Positions 1-5,255 of a DNA stretch of 5,402 nucleotides are shown piece by piece (the stretch's first letter is position 1; each line of letters begins with the position of its first letter). Source of the stretch: an uncultured Prevotella sp. (GTDB lineage: Bacteria; Bacteroidota; Bacteroidia; Bacteroidales; Bacteroidaceae); NCBI GenBank assembly GCA_947095945.1, contig CAMUQM010000139.1, forward strand, positions 1 through 5,402, read 5' to 3'. The translations under genes were made by a program, and so were the position numbers. The notes under the pieces were generated by a model, which saw only the letters and a list, made by a program, of their open reading frames with translations, searched no databases and had not been told where the DNA came from.

Positions 1-595
1 ATTAGCCAAAGTGGAGCATGTGGATGCTGCTCGCTTTGTTTATCGTAGTCGAACACTCTATCGTCAGAAGCGTTACTATGAGGCTGTCGCTTGTCTGGAG
101 AATGCTTACCGCTTGTTGAATGCTGATTTTCAAAAACTGAGTAAAGCTGAAAGGGGTGTCTTCTTCGAGGTTTGCTATATGTTAGGGTTCTGCTATAACG
201 AGTTGCGTCAGTATGATCGAGCTTATTATTATCTTTCGTCTATAATCGGACTTAACCATGCGCTCTATGCACAGGAGTATGTGAACTGTATGATTAACTT
301 GGGTGATCATCGTTCTTTAATGGCTATAGATAGTATTCTGGACGATTTGCGCAATTCGCTTTCTGATGATGAGGAAGACGTATTAGAGCAGTCATTGCGT
401 CCCTTTCTACAGTTTCTTTACAGACGAAAGTCTTATGTGTTGATAGAATTGCGCAGACTTGATGAGGCGGAAGAGATACTTCGTCAGATGATTGATGACC
501 CAGATTGCAGCGACTTTGCCTTAGACGAATTGGCTTATATCCAGCAGTTGCGGGAAAAAGAAAACATAAACAGGGGCAACGCTTCAAAGACTTAG
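1..595 (+). CDS. TPR-like helical-repeat protein, 5'-truncated by the window edge
   Basis: The frame is open from the left edge to a TAG stop at 593-595, so the gene very probably begins before the window. The GTG at 11 is the first possible start, but it has no ribosome-binding site and already lies in helical-repeat sequence. Counting from that GTG, 194 residues are visible. They contain TPR-like helix pairs at about residues 5-40 (a YRQKRYYEAVACLENAY pattern), 47-82 (MLGFCYNELRQYDRAYYYLSSII) and 126-165 (YVLIELRRLDEAEEILRQMI). These show the usual small and aromatic residue spacing of TPRs. There is no signal peptide or membrane segment in the visible part. TPR proteins are usually protein-interaction scaffolds; no specific partner can be named from sequence. 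The gene ends 28 bases before cls on the same strand, so co-transcription is likely, though a functional link to cardiolipin synthesis is only a guess. The C-terminal tail is short, polar and probably disordered. Confidence 0.8.
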   Translation, partial: LAKVEHVDAARFVYRSRTLYRQKRYYEAVACLENAYRLLNADFQKLSKAERGVFFEVCYMLGFCYNELRQYDRAYYYLSSIIGLNHALYAQEYVNCMINLGDHRSLMAIDSILDDLRNSLSDDEEDVLEQSLRPFLQFLYRRKSYVLIELRRLDEAEEILRQMIDDPDCSDFALDELAYIQQLREKENINRGNASKT

Positions 596-609
596 TAAAT
601 TTAGTGAAT

Positions 610-616
610 AAGGAGG
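610..616 (+). promoter_or_regulatory. strong Shine-Dalgarno sequence before cls
   Basis: AAGGAGG, a full match to the canonical anti-Shine-Dalgarno complement, lies in non-coding sequence 7 bases before the ATG at 624. It fixes the cls start. It is unusual for Bacteroidota, whose genes mostly start translation without a Shine-Dalgarno sequence. Confidence 0.8.
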
Positions 617-623
617 ATTATAA

Positions 624-2045
624 ATGTTCTATGTGCATTGGATATTCTTAGCAATCTACGTCGTCGTCATCATTATGGTGATGGTGCGCGTATTGATGGA
701 TAACCGACAGCCAGCCAAGACAATGGCTTGGATGTTGGTGCTAACGTTTATCCCAATGTTAGGTATTATTCTTTATTTCTTCTTCGGTCAGACTACACGT
801 AAAGAGCGTAAGATATGGCAGCATAGTATGGATCAGCTTACCAAGCATTCCATGCTGGAATTTGTTGAACAGAAGCGACTCCATCTGCCTGTTGAGTATC
901 ATGAACTCATCAAACTCTTTATGAATCAGAACTGGGTTTTGCCTTTCAAAAACAATGAGACTGAGATATATACTTCAGGATACGAATTCTTCCCCTCGCT
1001 GCTGATGGAGATTGGTAAGGCTGAACACCACATCCATTTAGACACCTTTATCATAGCCAGTGACTCCTTGGGGCAGATTGTTGCTGATGCGTTGATTGAT
1101 AAGGCACGACAAGGAGTAGAGGTACGTATTATCTATGATGATGTAGGTTCTTGGAAAACAAAGAATCGTTTCTTTGAACGCATGCATGCTGAGGGAATAG
1201 AGGTATATCCTTTTATGCCCGTACGCTTCCCAGTACTCACCAGCAAAGTAAACTATCGTAATCACAGAAAGATATGTGTCATTGATGGTGAGGTAGGTTT
1301 TATAGGTGGTATGAACATCGCCAACCGTTATGTAAAGGGTATAAAGAAGCTTGCTTGGCGTGATACACAAGTTAAAATAACAGGTGCAGCGGTATATGGT
1401 TTGCAACGTACCTTTCTTATTGATTGGTTCTTTGTTAGTCGTGAGTTGATAACCGATCATATTTATTATCCTGTCAGTAAGGTGCCTGAGAATGATTGCC
1501 TTGTTCAGATTGTCACCAGTAGTCCAACCAGCTTGTGGCCTGAGATTGAGCAAGGTTATTTAAGAGTTCTTGCCAGTGCTAAGCGATATGTCTATATGGA
1601 GACACCTTATTTCCTTCCTACTGACCCTATCCTCTTTGCTATGCGTACAGCTGCTTTGTCGGGTGTTGATGTAAGACTGATGATACCTTACGAGACAGAC
1701 ACAAAGATTGTGGAATGGGCTTCACGCACTTATGTCTTAGCAACGGTGAAGGCTGGAGTAAAGGTTTATTTATATAAGGCTGGTTTTAATCATTCAAAAC
1801 TTCTTGTTGCCGATGACAGTATGGCAACGATTGGTTCTACTAATGTTGACTTTCGTAGTTTTGAGAATGACTTTGAAGCAAATGCTTTCTTCTATGATAA
1901 GAAAATAGCATTGGAAGTAAAGGACATATTCTTAAAAGATCAAGAAGAGTGTGTTGCTTTGGAAGATGTACGAAACCTTACGCATCGTTCCTTCCTACAA
2001 CGATTGTGGGAATCAATGGTAAGGCTATTGAGTCCACTGTTGTAA
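624..2045 (+). CDS. cls: cardiolipin synthase (ClsA-type, phospholipase D superfamily)
   Basis: This membrane enzyme is expected to condense two phosphatidylglycerol molecules into cardiolipin and glycerol at the inner face of the cytoplasmic membrane. The 473-residue length is normal for bacterial ClsA. Two hydrophobic segments are visible at about residues 4-25 and 34-55. The second has the family's typical 'AWMLVLTFIPMLGIILYFFFG' character and is followed by a basic stretch. Two phospholipase D catalytic HxKxxxxD motifs are intact. The first is H214, K216, D221 with the following GGMN at 228-231. The second is H390, K392, D397 with GSTN at 404-407. Both catalytic halves are therefore present and the enzyme should be active. 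The ATG at 624 is supported by a strong ribosome-binding site. The gene follows the TPR-like gene by 28 bases and converges on rsmD. The main alternative is another phosphatidyltransferase of the same superfamily, but the two N-terminal membrane helices favour Cls. Confidence 0.95.
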   Translation: MFYVHWIFLAIYVVVIIMVMVRVLMDNRQPAKTMAWMLVLTFIPMLGIILYFFFGQTTRKERKIWQHSMDQLTKHSMLEFVEQKRLHLPVEYHELIKLFMNQNWVLPFKNNETEIYTSGYEFFPSLLMEIGKAEHHIHLDTFIIASDSLGQIVADALIDKARQGVEVRIIYDDVGSWKTKNRFFERMHAEGIEVYPFMPVRFPVLTSKVNYRNHRKICVIDGEVGFIGGMNIANRYVKGIKKLAWRDTQVKITGAAVYGLQRTFLIDWFFVSRELITDHIYYPVSKVPENDCLVQIVTSSPTSLWPEIEQGYLRVLASAKRYVYMETPYFLPTDPILFAMRTAALSGVDVRLMIPYETDTKIVEWASRTYVLATVKAGVKVYLYKAGFNHSKLLVADDSMATIGSTNVDFRSFENDFEANAFFYDKKIALEVKDIFLKDQEECVALEDVRNLTHRSFLQRLWESMVRLLSPLL

Positions 2046-2073
2046 AGGTAAGATGCTAAGAAATCTTTAACCT
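2046..2073 (+). terminator. possible hairpin after cls
   Basis: Directly after the cls stop, AGGTAAGAT (2046-2054) can pair with ATCTT (2063-2067) and ACCT (2070-2073), leaving an 8-base loop and a 2-base bulge. No U-run follows, so this is a weak terminator candidate. It is the best one for the upstream operon in the 95-base convergent gap. Confidence 0.25.
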
Positions 2074-2133
2074 AAATCAGACAATATTGTTAACTTTTCG
2101 TTATAACCTTTTATAGGCAGTCTTACGTATAAA

Positions 2134-2153
2134 GCTGTATTTATCTAAACAGC
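2134..2153 (-). terminator. possible weak hairpin at the 3' end of rsmD
   Basis: GCTGT (2134-2138) and ACAGC (2149-2153) form a 5-bp inverted repeat spanning the rsmD stop codon. Reading on the minus strand it is followed by TTTA. The stem is short and the U-run minimal, so it may be chance. Confidence 0.2.
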
Positions 2154-2671
2154 GTGAAGTTCACGCTACCATAGCTTCTATGTTCAAGGAAGTGGGGGTG
2201 AGCGGAAAAATCATTGGTTTTACCATGTTCAAAGACAAGTAGACCATCTTCTTTTAATAAGTCATATTGGAAGATGAGGTCAGGAATAGTCTCCAACTCT
2301 GGCAATGCGTAGGGAGGGTCGGCAAAGATGAGGTCAAACTTCTGGTGACAACTCTTTAGAAAACGGAACACATCACCTTTTATCAATATGTTTTCCTCTG
2401 TGCCAAGTTTTTCCATACATTGACTGATGAAGCGAGCATGATCACGGTCTTTCTCTACGCTTATCACTTGTCGGCAGCCACGTGAGAGAAGTTCAAGAGA
2501 GATACTTCCCGTACCTGCAAAGAGGTCGAGTGCGGTTGTTTCTTCCCAATCCACGTATGCATTGATAACATTAAAGATGTTTTCTTTAGCAAAGTCTGTT
2601 GTTGGACGTGCCTTAAAGGTACGTGGAATATCAAAATGTCTGCCTTTATACTTTCCTGTTATGATTCGCAT
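2141..2671 (-). CDS. rsmD: 16S rRNA (guanine(966)-N(2))-methyltransferase RsmD
   Basis: This enzyme transfers a methyl group from S-adenosylmethionine to N2 of G966 (E. coli numbering) of 16S rRNA, near the P-site decoding region, during 30S assembly. The 176 residues match the usual family length and the class I Rossmann-type methyltransferase layout. The N-terminal RsmD signature is clear: MRIITGKYKGR at the start, then RPTTDFAKENIFN at about residues 22-34. SAM motif I is LDLFAGTGS at 48-56. An acidic residue ends strand 2 (SVEKD, about 71-75). The catalytic motif ADPPY, the N6/N2-amino methyltransferase DPPY type, is at 117-121. The protein is cytoplasmic. The start at 2671 matches the conserved family N-terminus. 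The DUF3822 gene lies 117 bases upstream on the same strand, and the pair recurs in Bacteroidales as far as I know. No clear rsmD promoter was found in the gap, so read-through from the DUF3822 gene is plausible. Confidence 0.95.
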   Translation of the reverse strand: MRIITGKYKGRHFDIPRTFKARPTTDFAKENIFNVINAYVDWEETTALDLFAGTGSISLELLSRGCRQVISVEKDRDHARFISQCMEKLGTEENILIKGDVFRFLKSCHQKFDLIFADPPYALPELETIPDLIFQYDLLKEDGLLVFEHGKTNDFSAHPHFLEHRSYGSVNFTLFR

Positions 2672-2684
2672 AGTTTCTATTTTT

Positions 2685-2720
2685 AGGAGATGAAGGAGTT
2701 AAGGAGTGAAAAGGAGTTAA
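2685..2720. repeat. short AGGAG-type tandem repeat tract
   Basis: Four imperfect units beginning AGGAG start at 2685, 2694, 2702 and 2712, at spacings of 9, 8 and 10 bases. The last three have the form AAGGAGT(T/G)A. The tract sits 14-49 bases before the rsmD start, in the gap between the DUF3822 gene and rsmD. In the minus-strand transcript it reads as repeated CUCCUU. Confidence 0.6.
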
Positions 2721-2788
2721 GACATTAGTCTTTTATCGAAGATGTGAGTGTTTAACTTATTCTATACCTTAATCTTTCTCTATTTCTT

Positions 2789-3601
2789 TTATTCCAGATA
2801 GATAGCTTTCATATCGTATGGAATCTCTTTCCGTTTAGCCAATTGGCTGTTGTTGAAGTAAACTTCCTGATTGATTACTCTGCAGTACTTCAGATGTTGT
2901 TTTACTTTTTCAATGAGCCAGCCCTGATAAGGAATGTCACCAACAAGATATAACTCGTCCTTTTCTGTGTCCATTCCTGTTAGCTTCCATATATAAAGGA
3001 GGTAATACAAAGCATCATGCTCATTTGTTGCTTCGTATGAATTACTGAAACGGAATCTATTTTGCTGGAAACTGAAAACCTCCATACGTTTCTCATGGAA
3101 ATAAGCATAGAGTTTTCTGCGTGGACCAGCGTATGAACGACGATAGAGATGAGTCCATACCGACTGCATAAGCGGTTGTATACGGATATCCTTGAAATGG
3201 TCGTCGATAACAAGCTTGAGGTCTTTGTTAATTGCAAAGACAGCAATAGCATTCAAATCTGGTAGGATACTCGACAGGATTTCCTCGTTACCTTGTCTAT
3301 GGTAGGTATGATGATAAAGCGTTTCAATATTCTGCGTGCCAAAATCATCAATAGGCATAAGCATGACAGGCGTATCAATCTCTGCTAATAAACGTTTGTA
3401 TCCGCTCTGTAGCAATTCAGAAACCTTGAAGGCTTCACGCAGATTGGCAGCAACAGAGATACCCATATTCATCTCATATGGTTCATAAACGAGCATGCCA
3501 TTCTCTTGTGGGTCACCCACAGCAAATGCCATATTGTTCCTGCTAAATCTGATAGTAAGACGCAGTTTCTTATCGGAGATATTATTGTCTGTTTCTGTCA
3601 T
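2789..3601 (-). CDS. DUF3822 family protein
   Basis: I recognise this as a DUF3822-type protein, a Bacteroidota family of unproven function commonly found next to rsmD. I recall that a Bacteroides structure of this family was reported to have an actin-like ATPase fold, but no nucleotide-binding motif can be confirmed by eye here. From the ATG chosen at 3601 the protein has 270 residues. It begins MTETDNN and soon enters a typical first strand (LRLTIRFSRNNMAFAVGD). Further features are an aromatic-rich centre (WTHLYRRSYAGPRRKLYAYFH) and a LYYLLYIWKL helix, followed by an LVGD strand turn near the C-terminal third. There is no signal peptide or membrane helix, so it is probably cytoplasmic. The frame stays open to an ATG at 3703, which would add 34 residues, and an in-frame ATG lies at 3628. 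The shorter start is preferred because a candidate -7 promoter box lies at 3632-3639, so any transcript from it would begin close to or after 3628. The extra residues also look unlike family sequence. Confidence 0.8.
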   Translation of the reverse strand: MTETDNNISDKKLRLTIRFSRNNMAFAVGDPQENGMLVYEPYEMNMGISVAANLREAFKVSELLQSGYKRLLAEIDTPVMLMPIDDFGTQNIETLYHHTYHRQGNEEILSSILPDLNAIAVFAINKDLKLVIDDHFKDIRIQPLMQSVWTHLYRRSYAGPRRKLYAYFHEKRMEVFSFQQNRFRFSNSYEATNEHDALYYLLYIWKLTGMDTEKDELYLVGDIPYQGWLIEKVKQHLKYCRVINQEVYFNNSQLAKRKEIPYDMKAIYLE

Positions 3602-3631
3602 TACGAACGTTGTATAGCTTTTTATCATTTG

Positions 3632-3639
3632 CAAACTTA
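3632..3639 (-). promoter_or_regulatory. candidate Bacteroidota -7 box for the DUF3822 gene
   Basis: On the minus strand this reads TAAGTTTG, an exact match to the Bacteroidota TAnnTTTG consensus. Transcription should begin a few bases downstream, around 3624-3627, giving a leader of roughly 25 bases to the ATG at 3601. No TTTG-like -33 element was found at the expected distance, so the call rests on the -7 box and its position. Confidence 0.5.
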
Positions 3640-3697
3640 CGCATTTTTTTCCGATTTCATTGGTTATCTGCTTGATAAATATCATTGAATGGCTTTC

Positions 3698-3741
3698 TTT
3701 CAAGTATTAAAAAAAGGAAATTTAGTGCTTGATACTTAAAA
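3698..3741. repeat. imperfect 10-bp inverted repeat upstream of lrgA
   Basis: TTTCAAGTAT (3698-3707) and ATACTTAAAA (3732-3741) pair at 9 of 10 positions across a 24-base spacer. The right arm ends 6 bases before the candidate lrgA -7 box. It could be a regulator binding site, but the arms are AT-rich and may arise by chance. Confidence 0.35.
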
Positions 3742-3743
3742 AA

Positions 3744-3780
3744 GCTATAACTTTGCATTTACTTATTAAATGCTATAACT
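3744..3780 (+). repeat. 9-bp direct repeat in the lrgA promoter region
   Basis: GCTATAACT occurs at 3744-3752 and again at 3772-3780, 28 bases apart. The first copy overlaps the candidate -7 box. A partial further match, GCTATT, starts at 3805. Possible operator half-sites, or a duplication of the promoter core. Confidence 0.4.
3748..3755 (+). promoter_or_regulatory. candidate Bacteroidota -7 box for lrgAB
   Basis: TAACTTTG matches the TAnnTTTG consensus exactly. A partial -33 element (TTG at 3729-3731) lies 16 bases upstream, slightly closer than usual. Transcription would begin near 3761-3763, leaving a leader of about 65 bases before the ATG at 3829. Confidence 0.55.
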
Positions 3781-3815
3781 ATTCAAAGAATCATTTTTGA
3801 TAGTGCTATTGAATA
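3780..3815 (+). other. 7-bp inverted repeat in the lrgA leader
   Basis: TATTCAA (3780-3786) and TTGAATA (3809-3815) are perfect complements across a 22-base spacer that itself contains ATCA and TGAT. The repeat lies within the predicted untranslated leader, ending 13 bases before the lrgA start. It may be an operator or a weak leader stem. Confidence 0.3.
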
Positions 3816-3828
3816 ATAACTTTTTCGC

Positions 3829-4332
3829 ATGGCAAGACAGTTCTTTGTTATCTTCGGATGCTTAGCATTGGGAGAGTTTATTGTTTGGGCTACAGGAATA
3901 AAACTGCCGTCCAGTATTATAGGTATGCTCCTACTAACTCTTTTCCTAAAGTTAGGATGGGTAAAGTTAGCTTGGGTGGAGCGATTGTCACAACTTCTAA
4001 TAGCGAACCTTGGTTTCTTCTTTGTTCCTCCCGGAGTGGCCCTTATTCTCTATCTTGATCTTATTAAGGCCCAATGGTTCCCTATTGTCACTGCAACAGT
4101 TGTCAGCACTCTTTTGGTTCTTATAGTGACGGGACAGATGCACCAGCTTGTCATTAAGTTTGAACGTCGGTTGATGGCAATGGACTTGCTTCATCATCGT
4201 GCTCGTGCGCAGAAGATGAAGAAAGTTTTGGAGGAAACTGAAGAGGTTGAGGCTATGGAAGAGGCTGAAAGAATAGAACTTGACAAAGCATTACTCGGAC
4301 AGGATAAGATAACTAAAAAGGAGGAAAAATAA
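3829..4332 (+). CDS. lrgA: CidA/LrgA family membrane protein with long charged C-terminal tail
   Basis: This is a small integral membrane protein of the holin-like CidA/LrgA family. The family was first described as modulating murein hydrolase activity and cell lysis. Several LrgA-LrgB pairs are now known to transport pyruvate, and plant homologues transport glycolate/glycerate. Residues 1-102 are the family domain. Hydrophobic segments lie at about 4-22, 28-43, 54-76 and 84-102. Family signatures are KLPSSIIGMLLL (25-36), ANLGFFFVPPGVALI (59-73) and the WFPIV loop (83-87). Residues 104-167 are a polar tail with many basic residues, then a Glu-rich stretch (EETEEVEAMEEAERIE at 135-150), probably helical and cytoplasmic. 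Its 167 residues exceed the roughly 115-150 I expect for the family. The ATG at 3829 fits the conserved N-terminus; no Shine-Dalgarno sequence precedes it, only AT-rich sequence normal for Bacteroidota. The gene overlaps lrgB by one base. CidA versus LrgA cannot be separated by sequence alone. Confidence 0.88.
   Translation: MARQFFVIFGCLALGEFIVWATGIKLPSSIIGMLLLTLFLKLGWVKLAWVERLSQLLIANLGFFFVPPGVALILYLDLIKAQWFPIVTATVVSTLLVLIVTGQMHQLVIKFERRLMAMDLLHHRARAQKMKKVLEETEEVEAMEEAERIELDKALLGQDKITKKEEK
4318..4324 (+). promoter_or_regulatory. Shine-Dalgarno sequence for lrgB inside the end of lrgA
   Basis: AAGGAGG lies 7 bases before the lrgB ATG at 4332, the same spacing as at cls. It overlaps the last lrgA codons (Lys-Lys-Glu-Glu-Lys), so coding content could partly account for it. 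Together with the TAATG overlap it suggests translational coupling. Confidence 0.65.
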
Positions 4333-5081
4333 TGAATTCGTGGGATGAAACAATCGGTCAGACTATTGACCTTATACAGGACGGTAAAGATATCTTTTCC
4401 AATCAGTATGTTATTTTGGCATTAACTTTTGCTGCCTTTTTTTACATCAAACGTCTACAGCAGCGTACTGGTTGGATGTTACTCAACCCTATCTTGATAG
4501 CTATCGTACTTATTATTGTCTATCTCAAGATAACTGGTGTTTCTTTTGAGGTTTATAAGCAAGGTGCACAGCTGATTGACTTCTGGCTTAAACCTGCAGT
4601 TGTTGCCTTAGGCGTACCACTTTATCTTCAACTCGATGCGATTAAACGATTGTGGTTCCCAATAGTAATGTCTCAGCTTGTGGGTTGTTTAGTGGGTATT
4701 GTGAGTGTTGTTTTAGTAGCCAAACTTTGTGGTGCCCCAGATATTATTGTACTCTCAATGGCAAGTAAATCTGTTACAACACCTATTGCGATGGAAGTAA
4801 CGCAGAGTCTTGGAGGTATTCCTTCTCTTACAGCAGCCGTGGTAGTAATCACTGGTATTATTGGTGCATTGGTAGGCTTTAAGACGTTGTCATTTGGTCA
4901 TGTAAGCAGTCCTATTGCACAAGGTCTCTCTATGGGAGCTGCTTCTCATGCCGTGGGTGCATCAACAGCGATGGCATATAGTAGTAAGTATGGGGCTTTT
5001 GCGAGCTTAGGTATTACGCTGAACGGCATCTTCACTGCCCTGCTTACCCCAACGATTCTCCGTTTGATGGGGGTTGTTTAG
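4332..5081 (+). CDS. lrgB: LrgB family membrane protein (LrgA partner)
   Basis: This is the larger membrane partner of the CidA/LrgA protein, a 249-residue polytopic protein close to the usual LrgB length (about 230) with a slightly longer polar N-terminus (residues 1-24). Hydrophobic segments are visible at about 25-40, 48-67, 88-100, 109-132, 165-183 and 222-247. Conserved LrgB motifs are all present: KPAVVALGVPLY (87-98), the SKSVTTPIAMEV stretch (145-156), GGIPSLTA (161-168) and the GAASHAVGAST stretch (202-212). These glycine/serine-rich motifs are the hallmark of the family and resemble substrate-pathway motifs in the pyruvate and glycolate transporters, which makes transport of a small carboxylate as plausible as a lysis-control role. 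The start codon overlaps the lrgA stop (TAATG) and has a strong ribosome-binding site, so production is probably coupled to LrgA. No regulatory two-component gene such as lytSR lies beside it in this window. Confidence 0.93.
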   Translation: MNSWDETIGQTIDLIQDGKDIFSNQYVILALTFAAFFYIKRLQQRTGWMLLNPILIAIVLIIVYLKITGVSFEVYKQGAQLIDFWLKPAVVALGVPLYLQLDAIKRLWFPIVMSQLVGCLVGIVSVVLVAKLCGAPDIIVLSMASKSVTTPIAMEVTQSLGGIPSLTAAVVVITGIIGALVGFKTLSFGHVSSPIAQGLSMGAASHAVGASTAMAYSSKYGAFASLGITLNGIFTALLTPTILRLMGVV

Positions 5082-5144
5082 GAGTCTTTGTGTGTTATAG
5101 CGTGATAAAGTCTACTATGGTAAGAAGGAATTTATACCCATTAT

Positions 5145-5154
5145 TACACGTGTA
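5145..5154. repeat. 10-bp perfect palindrome TACACGTGTA
   Basis: TACACGTGTA is its own reverse complement and lies 11 bases before the large inverted repeat. It could be a dimeric regulator site or part of the same mobile or structured element. Confidence 0.45.
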
Positions 5155-5165
5155 GTTTTAATTTC

Positions 5166-5255
5166 ATTTTGCTGTCACATTTAACATTTCATATAATCCT
5201 ACTGTTACACAGTAGGTTAACTAATGAGTTCGGGTGATAGTAGTGACAGCAAAAT
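5166..5255. repeat. 90-base element bounded by 13-bp perfect inverted repeats
   Basis: ATTTTGCTGTCAC (5166-5178) and GTGACAGCAAAAT (5243-5255) are exact reverse complements. They enclose 64 bases with a further strong hairpin at the centre. The arms are too far apart, and the sequence after them too poor in T, for an ordinary terminator. The architecture (short, non-coding, terminal inverted repeats) fits a MITE-like dispersed repeat or a branched structured RNA. No transposase, and no clear target-site duplication beside the arms, could be identified by eye. Confidence 0.6.
5198..5216. other. 8-bp stem, 3-nt-loop hairpin inside the inverted-repeat element
   Basis: CCTACTGT (5198-5205), loop TAC, ACAGTAGG (5209-5216) form a perfect stem near the centre of the 90-base element. 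A nearby TTAAC (5181-5185) can also pair with GTTAA (5216-5220), competing with the base of the stem. No U-run follows on either strand, which argues against a simple terminator. Confidence 0.6.

Noticed and set aside
324..587. 87-codon minus-strand frame opposite the TPR-like gene
   Set aside because: Overlaps a credible coding gene, with composition like a reverse-strand shadow.
596..603. TAAATTTA as a separate -7 box for cls
   Set aside because: One mismatch from the consensus, no -33 element, and it would start transcription on the Shine-Dalgarno sequence itself. Co-transcription with the upstream gene is simpler.
1038..1553. 171-codon open frame on the minus strand inside cls
   Set aside because: It lies wholly opposite the conserved first HKD half of cls and has no recognisable family or ribosome-binding site. 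It is a shadow frame.
2719..2732. AAGAC-ATTA-GTCTT hairpin as a terminator of the DUF3822 gene
   Set aside because: Only 5 bp, AT-rich, and without a T-run on the minus strand; probably chance.
3644..3650. T7 tract (and A7 at 3709-3715) as phase-variation tracts
   Set aside because: Seven-base homopolymers are too short to support a phase-variation claim, and they lie in AT-rich intergenic DNA where such runs are expected.
3506..3688. 60-codon plus-strand frame over the DUF3822 5' end
   Set aside because: Overlaps the conserved DUF3822 N-terminus and its promoter, with no ribosome-binding site or recognisable domain.
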